Assembly: GCA_963747735.1 (NCBI GenBank)
Contig: CAVVGE010000004.1
Location: 186,001 to 250,000, forward strand
From: AP-15 sp963747735
Lineage (GTDB): Bacteria > Pseudomonadota > Alphaproteobacteria > ATCC43930 > CGMCC-115725
Reading direction: 5' to 3'
Length of the DNA: 64,000 bases
Under the pieces are notes generated by a model that had not been told where the DNA came from, did no database searches, and saw only the letters and a list, made by a program, of their open reading frames with translations. This document shows, piece by piece, positions 46,771 to 54,906 of the stretch (the stretch's first letter is position 1; each line of letters begins with the position of its first letter). A program made the position numbers and the translations under genes.

Positions 46771-47280
46771 ATGCCGCTGTTTTTGATTGAGCGAAATTTT
46801 GCCGAGGTGGTGCAGAGCGATCCCGAAACGATGGCCGCCATCAAGGAGGTCAACGACGAGATCGGGATTCAGTGGCTGTTCTCGTTTTTGAGCGCCGACA
46901 AGAAAAAGACCTATTGTCTTTACGAGGCGCCGAACCCCGAGGCGATCCGCGCCGCGGCCCGGCGGCTCGGCGTCCCCGCCGACACGATCGTCGAGGTCGG
47001 CGAAATCGGCCCCTATGCGACGATGATCGCGCCGCTCTACGGGGCGGCGGCGAGGGCGACCGCGGCCCGGCTAGAAGGCGGCGGCCACCGCCGGCAGACC
47101 GAAGCACACGATCGCCACGGCGAGCGAGACGAGCCACGCGCCGATCACGTCGCGGACCCCCAATGCGGGCGCATTCGACCGCTCGGGCATGGCTCGCCGC
47201 CAATCCCGGCCTACGACGATTTGCCGGCGGGCCTGACGATGATCCTGCCGACCATCATCGGATGGATCGTGCAGAAATAG
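46771..47280 (+). CDS. DUF4242 small protein, 3' end doubtful
   Basis: The first 100 residues match DUF4242 (SCO4226-like, ferredoxin-like fold): MPLFLIERNFAEVVQ, INDEIGIQWLFSFLSADKKKTYCLYEAPNPEAIR-type sequence, and VPADTIVEVGEI. The family usually ends soon after this. The open frame continues to 47280 through low-quality sequence that lies opposite two genes on the other strand. A one-base shift would give a TAG at about 47070-47072, right at the convergent gene's end. So the real protein is probably about 100 residues and the rest an artefact. The function is unknown. Confidence 0.65.
   Translation: MPLFLIERNFAEVVQSDPETMAAIKEVNDEIGIQWLFSFLSADKKKTYCLYEAPNPEAIRAAARRLGVPADTIVEVGEIGPYATMIAPLYGAAARATAARLEGGGHRRQTEAHDRHGERDEPRADHVADPQCGRIRPLGHGSPPIPAYDDLPAGLTMILPTIIGWIVQK
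47071..47190 (-). CDS. Putative 39-residue membrane mini-protein behind cupredoxin
   Basis: An ATG at 47190, 20 bp after the cupredoxin stop, opens a 39-residue frame: MPERSNAPALGVRDV, then the hydrophobic helix GAWLVSLAVAIVCFGLPAVAAAF, then stop. One polar start and one membrane helix is a typical mini-protein layout. It is the last member of a metallophosphoesterase-cupredoxin operon. There is no family I can name. Confidence 0.5.
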   Translation of the reverse strand: MPERSNAPALGVRDVIGAWLVSLAVAIVCFGLPAVAAAF

Positions 47281-47564
47281 GTGAATTCGCCGGGGCTGGT
47301 AAAAGTATAGGAAAAGCTGTCGCCGGTATCGAGCCCGGCCGAGCGGAAGACGCGGCCCTTGTCGGTGACGGTGTGCGGGTTGCTGTCGCCGTTTTCCCAG
47401 GTGACCGTGGTGCCGGTGGCGACCGTCAGCGTATCGGGCACAAAATGCATGTTCTTGATCTCGACCGCGGCCGGGCTCGCCGCGGTTTGCTGGACCGCCG
47501 CGCCGGCGAAACCGAATGACGGCGCTGTTGCGAGCAACATTGAAAACAAGAGGGTCTTCGACAT
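47211..47564 (-). CDS. Cupredoxin (plastocyanin-like) periplasmic copper protein
   Basis: The 117-residue precursor has a signal peptide (KTLLFSMLLATAPSFGFAGA) and one plastocyanin-type domain. The type 1 copper ligands are all visible: His in SNPHTVTDKG, and Cys, His and Met in FTYFCTIHPMMVG. It should be a blue copper electron carrier in the periplasm. It follows the metallophosphoesterase gene on the same strand, a pairing I recall from other proteobacteria, and precedes a 39-residue membrane mini-protein. Confidence 0.9.
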   Translation of the reverse strand: MSKTLLFSMLLATAPSFGFAGAAVQQTAASPAAVEIKNMHFVPDTLTVATGTTVTWENGDSNPHTVTDKGRVFRSAGLDTGDSFSYTFTSPGEFTYFCTIHPMMVGRIIVRPAGKSS

Positions 47565-47596
47565 TGTGGATCCTTTTGCGACGCAGTTTCCCGTGC

Positions 47597-47685
47597 ATGG
47601 CCGGACTTGATCCGGCCATTCACGTCTTGGCGCCGCGGTGGTTTCGGGGATGCCCGGATCAAGTCCGATCAAGTCCGGGCATGAC
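47597..47685. repeat. Palindromic repeat between cupredoxin and phosphoesterase genes
   Basis: ATGGCCGG (47597-47604) pairs with CCGGCCAT (47612-47619), and a second palindrome built from GCCCGGATCAAGTCCG and CAAGTCCGGGC follows (about 47652-47680), with a small internal duplication of ATCAAGTCCG. It is a common intergenic repeat type; it could also stabilise the processed mRNA. Confidence 0.65.
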
Positions 47686-47717
47686 GAAAGTTAGGGTTGC
47701 GGTGCTCCGACCTCAGA

Positions 47718-48692
47718 TCAGGCGGCGAGCGGGCTGTCGGTCAGCGCCGGGGCGCTTTTGCTGCGCACATAATCGACGGTCCTGACCCCGAGATATTTGC
47801 GCAGCTCGCCGGCCGGCACCTCTTTCATCGGGCCGGGGGCCGGGGCGGTGCCCGGTGCCGGCTGCGGAAACGCGGTCGAGGCGGCGGTGTGAAAGGTGAC
47901 GTTGCCTTCGACCTTTTGGATGATCTGGTGGATGTGGCCGTTCAGCACGGTCACCGAGCCAAAACGCTTCAAATAGCCGAGCGCCCTGCCGGCATCGGCC
48001 GTGCCCCAGCCCCATTGCTCGTAGATCGTCCATAGCGGCAGGTGCGCCAGAACGACGATCGGGGTGCTCGCCGAGCGGCCGGCGACGTCCTTTTCGAGCC
48101 ATTCGAGCTGGTCGTCGCCCAAGACAGCGAGCCCCGCAGATTTGAACCCCGGCTGGAAATTGAAAACGTTGATCAGTGCGATGAAATGCACGCCCGCCGC
48201 ATCGAAGCTGTACCAGCCCTTGCCTTGCGTATTTTTGCCGTAGCGCGCGAGATAGGCCTTGCCGTTGTCGGCATCGGCGACGTCGTGCTCACCCGGGATG
48301 TGAAAGACATCCTTGCCCGCAGCCTTGATCACCTGGTCGGCCGTGTCCCATTGCGCGTCCTTCGAGAGATGGCTGATATCGCCGGTATGCACCAGAAAGG
48401 CGGGCTGGACCGGCATCGCCTTGATCTTGGCGACCGCCTCGCCGAGGGTGGCGGCCGGGTCGGGGTTGGGCGGCAGGTGAAAGCCGATATGGCTGTCGCT
48501 GATCTGGACAAAGAGGAGGCCCTTTTGCGGCGCCTCGGCCGCGGCGGCCGAGCCGAGGAGCCCGAGCGTGCGCGGCACCCCGCCGCTCAAGCCCCAGACG
48601 ACCCCGGTGCCGCCCCAGCTCATGCACTTCAAGAGGCCGCGGCGGTTGATGCCCGCAGCGCGCCCCGGCTTTGCTTCGTTGTGATCGGCCAT
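47718..48692 (-). CDS. Tat-exported metallophosphoesterase
   Basis: This is a 324-residue calcineurin-like phosphoesterase. The start MADHNEAKPGRAAGINRRGL carries a twin-arginine signal (NRRGLLKCMSWGG), so it folds before export to the periplasm. Metal-binding motifs are in order: ISDSHIGF, VHTGDISHL, PGEHDVAD (Glu in place of the usual Asn of GNHD), VLAHLPL and LNGHIHQII. The substrate is unknown. The ATG at 48692 is chosen since the frame further upstream (to 48986) runs across the divergent lipoprotein gene. It is first in an operon with cupredoxin and a mini-protein. Confidence 0.88.
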   Translation of the reverse strand: MADHNEAKPGRAAGINRRGLLKCMSWGGTGVVWGLSGGVPRTLGLLGSAAAAEAPQKGLLFVQISDSHIGFHLPPNPDPAATLGEAVAKIKAMPVQPAFLVHTGDISHLSKDAQWDTADQVIKAAGKDVFHIPGEHDVADADNGKAYLARYGKNTQGKGWYSFDAAGVHFIALINVFNFQPGFKSAGLAVLGDDQLEWLEKDVAGRSASTPIVVLAHLPLWTIYEQWGWGTADAGRALGYLKRFGSVTVLNGHIHQIIQKVEGNVTFHTAASTAFPQPAPGTAPAPGPMKEVPAGELRKYLGVRTVDYVRSKSAPALTDSPLAA

Positions 48693-48852
48693 TGCTCTCT
48701 CCTCGATGGCGTGGTGGTTCGCGCCGATCCAGACCGCATCCGCCGGCGGTTTATTCCCCGGCCGGCACCGACCCGAAGGGAATCGCAATTCCGCTTGCAC
48801 GGCGGCGACAGCGCGCGGAATCTGACCTCTGTTCGAGAGGCAGGAGAAGGCG

Positions 48853-49194
48853 ATGCGGTATCCGGCATGGCTTGCGGCGGCGTTCGTGCTGGGCGCCTGC
48901 TCGTCGGGGTCGAGCCATTCGGCCACATTGGTGCTGAACGATCCCTCTTGGGACCGGATCAACGTCCAGGCCGTGATCACGACCAATCCCGATTGCAGCA
49001 GCCGCGAGCAGGGCTATGTCACGACCAAGGAATTTACGATGACCAAGGGGCATAACCGCCAGATCGTGGCCCCCAACGCCGAGATCATCTGCTGGCGGCA
49101 CGACGCGAACCCGAACAGCCCGTCGCCCGGCAACTGGTCGGACTGGAGCAAGGCCACCCTGTTTCCCGGCCAGAACGCCGAAACCGATCTCTAA
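48853..49194 (+). CDS. Small hypothetical lipoprotein
   Basis: This 113-residue protein has a lipoprotein signal (RYPAWLAAAFVLGAC, lipobox LGAC with Cys16), so it should be anchored to a membrane. The mature part contains PDCSSREQGYVTTKEFTMTKGHNRQIVAPNAEIICWRHDANP, with two cysteines that may bond. No family of known function is recognised. It is transcribed divergently from the metallophosphoesterase gene, sharing 160 bp of upstream DNA. Confidence 0.75.
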   Translation: MRYPAWLAAAFVLGACSSGSSHSATLVLNDPSWDRINVQAVITTNPDCSSREQGYVTTKEFTMTKGHNRQIVAPNAEIICWRHDANPNSPSPGNWSDWSKATLFPGQNAETDL

Positions 49195-49277
49195 GCCTGG
49201 TCGGCAGCGACAAAGGCATCGGCGGCTGCGCATCGATCGGGTTAGCATCGCGCGAATATCAACCTGCGGAGACATCG

Positions 49278-50229
49278 ATGGCGCAGCACCACACCTTGCG
49301 GGCCGGTCCGGAGACCTGTCATTGGGGCTTTTTCGACGCGGCGCTGAAACCGGTGCTGCGGGTCGCCTCGGGCGACACCGTGACGCTCGACAGCGTCTCG
49401 GGCGGCCCCGACATCCTGCCGCAGGACAGCCGCTTCGAGGTTCTGCCGGAGCATCTGGCGATCCATCGCGCGATCGAGCCGCGCCTCGGCGCGCATATCC
49501 TGACCGGGCCGATCGCGGTCGAGGGGGCGCAGCCCGGCGACGTGCTCGAAATCGAGATCCTGTCGATCGACCCGCGGCAGAATTGGGGCTACACCCGCAT
49601 CCGCCCGCTGTCAGGCACGCTTCCCGGAGGATTTCCCGATCCGCAAAACCTGGCATACCGCGATCGACCGCCAGCGCGGGATGGCGACCGTGCCGTGGGG
49701 CGCGGAAATCGAATTGGCGCCGTTTTTCGGCGTGATGGGCGTGGCGCCGCCGCCGGTCTACGGTGCGGTCACCTCGATCGTGCCGCGCGAGTTCGGCGGC
49801 AACATGGATTTGAAGGAGCTGGTCGCCGGCACCACACTCTATCTGCCGGTCTGGGCGCCGGGCGCCTTGTTCTCGGCGGGTGACGGCCATGGCGTGCAGG
49901 GCGACGGCGAAGTTTGCGTGACCGCGCTCGAAACGGCGCTGACCGGCACCTTCCGCCTGATTTTGCGCAAGGACATGAAGATCGACCTGCCGCGCGCCGA
50001 GACGCCCTCGCACCATGTCACGATGGGCTTTAACGAAGACCTCGACGATGCCGCCAAGACAGCGCTGCGCCAGATGATCGTCCTGGTCGGCGAGCGGCTC
50101 GGCCTCGCACCCGAAGACGCCTATATGTTTTGCAGCCTCGCCGTCGATATGCGCGTGACCCAGCTCGTCGACGGCAACAAGGGCATCCACGCGATGCTGC
50201 CGAAACGCTACGCCGGCGCCGCCAATTGA
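49278..50229 (+). CDS. Acetamidase/formamidase family protein, one frameshift
   Basis: FmdA/AmdA-type enzymes hydrolyse formamide or acetamide to ammonia and the acid. The first frame (MAQHHTLRAGPETCHWGFFD, LTGPIAVEGAQPGDVLEIEI, NWGYTRIRPLSGTLP) is followed, after a one-base shift near 49622, by the second (DRQRGMATVPWGAEIELAPF, GGNMDLKELVAGTTLYLPV, GDGHGVQGDGEVCVTALET) up to the stop at 50229. Together they give a full-length family member of about 316 residues. Whether the shift is real or a read error cannot be told from sequence. Confidence 0.8.
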
Positions 50230-50241
50230 TTGCGGAAATTG

Positions 50242-50267
50242 GGCCGAATTAGCCGGCCGAATTAGAC
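50242..50267 (+). repeat. 13-bp tandem duplication after the formamidase gene
   Basis: GGCCGAATTAGCC (50242-50254) is followed directly by GGCCGAATTAGAC (50255-50267), 12 bp after the gene's stop. It is another junction duplication. Confidence 0.7.
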
Positions 50268-50339
50268 AGCAAGCGGCGGATAGAGGGGGACCGCCCGCTT
50301 CTCCATATTGGCCCTATTGCTGATCGAGAGGAGCGCAAG

Positions 50340-51416
50340 ATGCTGGATTTCGAGGAGTGCTGGGCGGCGCTGGAAAATCGCGACGCGGGCGCGGCCGGCC
50401 GGTTTTTCTATGGGGTCAAGACGACCGGCGTCTTTTGCCGGCCGGGCTGCACCTCGCGCCTGCCGTTGCGCAAGAACACCCTGTTCTTTGCGACGACGGC
50501 CGAGGCCGAGGCGGCCGGGCTGCGGCCGTGCAAGCGCTGCCGCCCGCTCGACCCCTCGATGGCCTCGCGCCATCTCGCCGCGATCGAAAAGGCGTGCGCG
50601 CTGATCCGGGCGAGCGAGGCGATCCCGACCCTCGGCCAATTGGCCGACACCGCGGGGCTCAGCCGCTATCACTTTCACCGCGTCTTCAAGCAGGTGACCG
50701 GCACGACACCGCGCGACTATGCCCGCACGCACCGGCTCGGCCGCCTCGCCGACAAGCTCGACGCCGGCGAAAGCGTGGCCGAGGCGATCTATGGCGCGGG
50801 CTTCGAGGCGAGCTCGCGCGCCTACGCGGCGGCACCCTCGGCCCTCGGCATGACCCCGGGCCAGCGGCGTCGCGGCGGCAGCGGGCAAAGGGTCCGCTAT
50901 GTGACGGTCGAAACCCCGCTCGGCTGGGCGCTCGTTGCGGCGAGCGAGCGCGGCATCTGCATGACCGCCCTCGCCGACAACCGGGCGAGCTTGGGTGCGA
51001 TGGTGCACGAGCGCTTCCCGGCGGCCGAAATCATCGCCGAGGATGCGGGTCTGGCGGCCTGGGCGCGCCGCATCGTGCAGTTCATCACCGCCCCCGGCCC
51101 GATCCCGGACCTGCCGCTCGACATCCAGGGCACCGCGTTCCAGGCGCAGGTCTGGCGCGCCTTGCAAAAAATCCCGCTCGGCAAGACCGCGACCTACAGC
51201 GAAATCGCCGCGGCGGTCGGTCGGCCCGATGCGGTGCGCGCCGTGGCGCAAGCCTGCGCCGTCAACAGCGTCGCTTTGCTGGTGCCGTGTCACCGGGTGA
51301 TCCGGCGCGACGGCACGCTCGGCGGCTATCGCTGGGGGCTCGACAAGAAGCGCGAATTGCTCGCCCGCGAGCGCGCCGCGGCGGAAAAGCCGGCGCAAAA
51401 GAATGCCGCGGCCTGA
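50340..51416 (+). CDS. ada: Ada: DNA alkylation-response regulator and methyltransferase
   Basis: The 358-residue protein repairs alkylated DNA and, once methylated, activates its own regulon. The N-terminal zinc domain has the methyl-accepting Cys in FCRPGCTSRL and the other ligands in CKRCRP. An AraC-type helix-turn-helix follows (LGQLADTAGLSRYHFHRVFKQVTG), then the O6-methylguanine methyltransferase domain with active-site Cys317 in VPCHRVIRRDGTLGGYRWG. It overlaps the 2OG oxygenase start by one base (TGATG), suggesting co-regulation with an AlkB-like or related repair-associated oxygenase. Confidence 0.95.
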   Translation: MLDFEECWAALENRDAGAAGRFFYGVKTTGVFCRPGCTSRLPLRKNTLFFATTAEAEAAGLRPCKRCRPLDPSMASRHLAAIEKACALIRASEAIPTLGQLADTAGLSRYHFHRVFKQVTGTTPRDYARTHRLGRLADKLDAGESVAEAIYGAGFEASSRAYAAAPSALGMTPGQRRRGGSGQRVRYVTVETPLGWALVAASERGICMTALADNRASLGAMVHERFPAAEIIAEDAGLAAWARRIVQFITAPGPIPDLPLDIQGTAFQAQVWRALQKIPLGKTATYSEIAAAVGRPDAVRAVAQACAVNSVALLVPCHRVIRRDGTLGGYRWGLDKKRELLARERAAAEKPAQKNAAA

Positions 51417-52126
51417 TGGCCCGCGCCCGCGCGCGTTGCCGCGGTCGATTGGTCTGCGGTCGCGGCCGCGCTCGACGAGCGCGGCCATGCCGTGACCCCG
51501 GCCCTGCTCGATGCCGAGGAATGCCGGGGCCTCGCCGCCCTCTATGCCGAGGATGCCGCGTTCCGCCGCCGCGTCGTCATGCAGCAGCACGCCTTTGGCC
51601 GCGGCGAATACAAATATCTGCGCTACCCGCTGCCGGCGGTCGTCGAGGAATTGCGCCGCGACGATCTATCCGCAGCTGGCACCGGTCGCCAACGAGCTGG
51701 GCCGAGCGGCTGCGCGAAGAAGCGCGCTTTCCGCCGACACTCGACGCCTATCTCGCCGATTGCCATGCGGCCGGCCAGGAGCGCCCGACCCCGCTCCTCC
51801 TCAAATACGCGGCCGGCGACTACAACTGCCTGCACCAGGACCTCTACGGGCCGCTCGTCTTCCCGTTGCAACTGACGATCCTGTTGAGCGACCCGCAATC
51901 CGATTTCACCGGCGGCGAGTTCCTCTTGGTCGAGCAGCGCCCGCGGGCGCAATCGAAGGGCGAAGTCGTGCCCCTGCGCCAGGGCGAGGCGGTGATCTTT
52001 GCGGTGCATCACCGCCCGGTCGAAGGCGCCCGCGGCCCCTACCGCGTCACCATGCGCCACGGCGTCAGCCGCCTCCACTCCGGCCGCCGCCACACCCTCG
52101 GCATCATCTTCCACGACGCCGCGTAA
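51416..52126 (+). pseudogene. 2-oxoglutarate/Fe(II) oxygenase, two frameshifts
   Basis: Directly coupled to ada, this gene encodes a 2OG-Fe(II) dioxygenase of the prolyl-hydroxylase-like type often found beside ada. Three frames are needed: a short start MARARAR, then VAAVDWSAVAAALDERGHAVTP through RGEYKYLRYPLPAVVEEL, then SWAERLREEARFPPTLD-like sequence and the rest. Shifts lie near 51425-51440 and 51660-51690. The iron ligands survive in CLHQDLYGPLVFPLQ (HxD) and RRHTLGIIFHD (distal His), and the 2OG-binding Arg is probably in PYRVTMRHGVSR. Either a decayed gene or a doubly mis-sequenced one. Confidence 0.8.
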
Positions 52127-52247
52127 GCAATTCCGCGGAAGTCCCTCGTCGAGCGTCGCCTTGGTCCTTGCCGCGTCTGCAGTGGCGTTCCGGAGCCGGC
52201 GGGGAAGGCCTCTTTTGTCAAGCCCGGCGTACGGCTATTATCAGCGC

Positions 52248-52475
52248 ATGACCAAGCTGTTGGAGCAGGCGATCGAGTTGGCAAGCGCGTTACCCTCCGA
52301 TTCCCAGGACGAGATCGCGCGCGCCATCCTGCATTTGGTCGCCGGCGAGGCGGACGCAGAGCCTGTTGATGCGTCACATCTTCCGGCGGTGCTGCAAGGA
52401 TTGGCGCAATCAAAGCGCCGCGAATTTGCCACCGACGCCGAAGTCGAGGCCGCCTTCCGCCGTTTCGACCGGTGA
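52248..52475 (+). CDS. Antitoxin of a ParE/RelE-type module
   Basis: This 75-residue acidic protein (MTKLLEQAIELASALPSDSQDEIARAILHLV) is of the size and style of antitoxins that pair with RelE/ParE toxins, with an N-terminal helical part and a C-terminal Arg/Glu-rich arm (KRREFATDAEVEAAFRRFD). The stop overlaps the toxin start by 4 bp (GTGA), which is typical. It should bind and neutralise the downstream toxin and repress the operon. Confidence 0.8.
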   Translation: MTKLLEQAIELASALPSDSQDEIARAILHLVAGEADAEPVDASHLPAVLQGLAQSKRREFATDAEVEAAFRRFDR

Positions 52476-52765
52476 GGCTGCGGCACACGCCGCGCGCGAC
52501 GCGAGATCTTGTCGAAATCGCCGAGTTTCTGTATGCGAGGAACCCAGCCGCCGCCCTTGCGGTGCGTGCCTCGATACTCCGGTCGCTGCAAACCCTGTCT
52601 CTCTTCCCGGCGATCGGTCGACGGCAAAACGTCGAAGGCGTGCGCAAGCTGGCCACGCGCCGATACCGCTATCTGATCTATTACACGATCGATCAGAGCC
52701 GTGAGGAGGTCGTAGTACTTACGATTCAGCATTCCTCGCGACGCCGCGCCTACTCGGACATCTGA
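52472..52765 (+). CDS. RelE/ParE family toxin
   Basis: The 97-residue protein has the RelE/ParE fold pattern: RLRHTPRATRDLVEIAEFLYARNPAAA at the start, a middle FPAIGRR, and the C-terminal RRYRYLIYYTIDQSREEVVVLTIQHSSRRR. ParE toxins block gyrase and RelE toxins cut mRNA on the ribosome; the sequence does not decide which. It starts with GTG inside the antitoxin stop. Confidence 0.88.
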   Translation: MRLRHTPRATRDLVEIAEFLYARNPAAALAVRASILRSLQTLSLFPAIGRRQNVEGVRKLATRRYRYLIYYTIDQSREEVVVLTIQHSSRRRAYSDI

Positions 52766-52925
52766 TCCTGATGTCGATGCGATCGTCATTGAGGGCGCGG
52801 TTCGGACATCGGGTGCATATCGCGGCCGGGTCCCGCGTCGCTTCCGGTTCACCCGTCCGCTATCTCTTTCGCCCTGAGCCGGACGTGAGGCGCCGTGCTA
52901 TCCTCCAGCAGCGGCAACAGGCGCG

Positions 52926-53153
52926 ATGATGAAGCAGGGACCCGTTGTCCACAGCGATCGGGAGATTTTGGGAGGAACGCCGGTTTTTGTCGGAACCCGC
53001 GTGCCCTTGCGCAATCTGATCGACTATCTCGAGCGAGGCGACGGGCTGGATGAATTCCTCGACGCCTTCCCGTCGGTGTCGCGCGAGCAGGCGATAGCGG
53101 CCCTGGAGGCGGCGCACGAGGCCCTGACCGCGCGTGCGTCTTCTGCTCGATGA
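52926..53153 (+). CDS. DUF433 antitoxin
   Basis: This 75-residue protein is a typical DUF433 antitoxin: VHSDREILGGTPVFVGTRVPLRNLIDYLERGDGLDEFLDAFPSVSREQ, a small winged-helix-like domain. In this family the partner is usually a DUF5615 PIN-like nuclease encoded just downstream; here that gene is cut short. It should bind DNA or the toxin. Two Met codons (52926 and 52929) could serve as the start. Confidence 0.88.
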   Translation: MMKQGPVVHSDREILGGTPVFVGTRVPLRNLIDYLERGDGLDEFLDAFPSVSREQAIAALEAAHEALTARASSAR

Positions 53154-53307
53154 GCAATTGCCGCGGCAATTGGCCCGCGCGCTGAGCGCACCCCCTGGTA
53201 CCCGGCCGCGCGCCTGTTCCGCCAATCCGCCCGACGCGACCGGCCGTCCGTCGTCGCGGCGCTGCAACGGGCACTTCGCCACGCGTCTCGACGAAAGCTT
53301 ACTGTAA
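53134..53307 (+). pseudogene. DUF5615 PIN-like toxin, truncated
   Basis: The frame begins with GTG at 53134, overlapping the DUF433 gene by 20 bp. The first 18 residues (VRLLLDEQLPRQLARALS) are the conserved start of DUF5615 toxins, including the acidic LLDE. After that the sequence loses all family likeness (PPGTRPRACSANPPDATG) and stops at 57 residues, where about 110 are expected. The toxin was probably disabled by a deletion, leaving an orphan antitoxin. Confidence 0.65.
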
Positions 53308-53654
53308 GCATTTGCTCATTACCGTTGCTTGACACCGAGCAAGATTAGAAGTAGCTTTACCTTTAGTTAAGAAACGCGACGAGTTCGGTGCAAAGGGATG
53401 CTCCATTAATGTTTATGTGCGCAAGGCCGTCCCGACCAGCGGTCGGCCGACGCTGTTTTCTCCAAAGCAGCGCCCGCTTTCTCCCAGCATCATCGGATGC
53501 CGCGGTAGCATTCGAACGGCGGCCCGGCCGTCTCACCGTTGTGCAAACGCCTCCAAGCCGCGCGACGATCGCGACAACTCGGCGTTCGCCGACTAACCGC
53601 CAGTTAAGTAAACTGTCCCCGTAATTCGGGTAATTCGGGGCCGGCGGGGCGTGA
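53308..53654. other. AT-richer gap with a possible promoter
   Basis: This 347-bp gap has no gene. Bases 53296-53410 are clearly poorer in G and C than the rest of the window. TTGACA at 53329-53334 is followed after 17 bp by TAGCTT, a weak -10, so a promoter toward the RTX remnant is conceivable. A 10-bp tandem copy (TAATTCGGG) lies at about 53623-53641. Confidence 0.4.
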
Positions 53655-54502
53655 ACAATCTCGCTCGATCCGCTGGCGCTTGGCGCGCACAGCTTGAGTG
53701 CGAGCGAGGTCGATGTTGCCGGCAACACCAGCGCCCATTCCTCGGCGCAGCGGCTGACGATCGCCCATGCGAGCCCCAATGCGGTGACGTTTTTCGGCTC
53801 CGCCGGCGCAGACCATTTCACCGGCGGCGCCGGCGCCGATGTCTTCCGGTTTTCGGCGGCGGATCTTTCCGCGAGCGATATCGTCAAGGGCGGCGGCGGC
53901 AACGACCAGCTGCGGTTGACCAGCGCCGGCTCGATCCGGGCCGACGGCGTCAGCGGGGTCGAGACCTATGTGCTGTTCAACGGCGCGGGCAATGTCCTCA
54001 GCCTCGCCAACGCCAATTTTGCCGGCATGCTCAACGACACGATCACGGTCGATGGCGGGAATGCCGGCAACACGCTGAGCGAAGCCAGGGTGTCCGCGGC
54101 GGACAAGGCGGTGCTCACGGCGGCGCCGGGGCCGACACATTGATCGCCGGGCGCAACGCCGAGCTGAAAGGCGGCGCTGGCAAGGATGTGTTCGAATTGA
54201 CCGTGGCCGGCTCGCCCACCAACCTCGATCACAACAAGATCGCGGACTTCACCCCCGGCATCGACAAAATCGCGTTCAGCGAAAAGGGCTTCGGCCTCGG
54301 CGCTGCACCCCCAGGCGGCGACCTTGTTTACCAGCAGCACCACGGCAGCTTTACCAACGCAGCGCAACGCTTTGCTTACGACACAACCAACGGCGATCTG
54401 TTCTTCGACTCGCGCGGCAGTGCCGGCGCCTCGCCTCTGGAGATCGCCACCCTCTCCCACCAGCCCACCCTCACCGCCGGCGACATCACCTTCGTCGCCT
54501 GA
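53655..54502 (+). pseudogene. RTX (hemolysin-type) calcium-binding protein remnant
   Basis: The remnant encodes the C-terminal part of a secreted RTX protein. Calcium-binding nonapeptide-like sequence is visible in FFGSAGADHFTGGAGADVFRFSA, then VKGGGGNDQLRL, and in a second frame HGGAGADTLIAG and KGGAGKDVFELTV. The end (KIADFTPGIDKIAFS, NGDLFFDSRG, LSHQPTLTAGDITFVA) is a normal type I secretion tail. The frame changes near 54115-54125. The N-terminal region is missing: an in-frame TGA stands at 53652. No type I secretion genes are close by. Confidence 0.75.
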
Positions 54503-54518
54503 CCACGGGCAGCAGCCT

Positions 54519-54842
54519 CTAACGGCGCTCGAACACCTCCTTCGCGACGAGGGCAGCGGTCATCGCGGCGGGCCAGCCGGCGTAGAAGGCGAGGTGGGTG
54601 ATCAATTCGCCGAGCTCGTCGCTGGTGAGGGCGTTGTCGAGCGCGCGGCCGAGATGGCCGACCAGCTGCTTCTCGCGGCCGAGCGCCACGAGGGTCGCAA
54701 CCGTGATCAGGCTGCGGTCGCGTTTGGAGAGGCCGGGGCGCTCCCAGACATCGCCATAGACGACCTTCTCGGCGAGATCGATCAGCTTTGGCGCGATCGG
54801 CCGGACCTGCTCGCGGGCCGGCGACGGGGCGGTTTGGGCCAT
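54519..54842 (-). CDS. Carboxymuconolactone decarboxylase family protein
   Basis: This 107-residue helical protein fits the CMD/AhpD family: KVVYGDVWERPGLSKRDRSLITVATLVALGREKQL and HLAFYAGWPAAMTAALVAKEVF. Members either decarboxylate 4-carboxymuconolactone or act as peroxide-related thiol enzymes; this one lacks a CxxC pair, so a redox role is unlikely. It is convergent with the RTX remnant and divergent from the ketopantoate reductase gene. Confidence 0.88.
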   Translation of the reverse strand: MAQTAPSPAREQVRPIAPKLIDLAEKVVYGDVWERPGLSKRDRSLITVATLVALGREKQLVGHLGRALDNALTSDELGELITHLAFYAGWPAAMTAALVAKEVFERR

Positions 54843-54906
54843 CTTGTTCTTTCTCCCGAATGAGGGCGGATCGCCGCTAGAATAGGCCGGTCGCGGCGGA
54901 AGTCAC

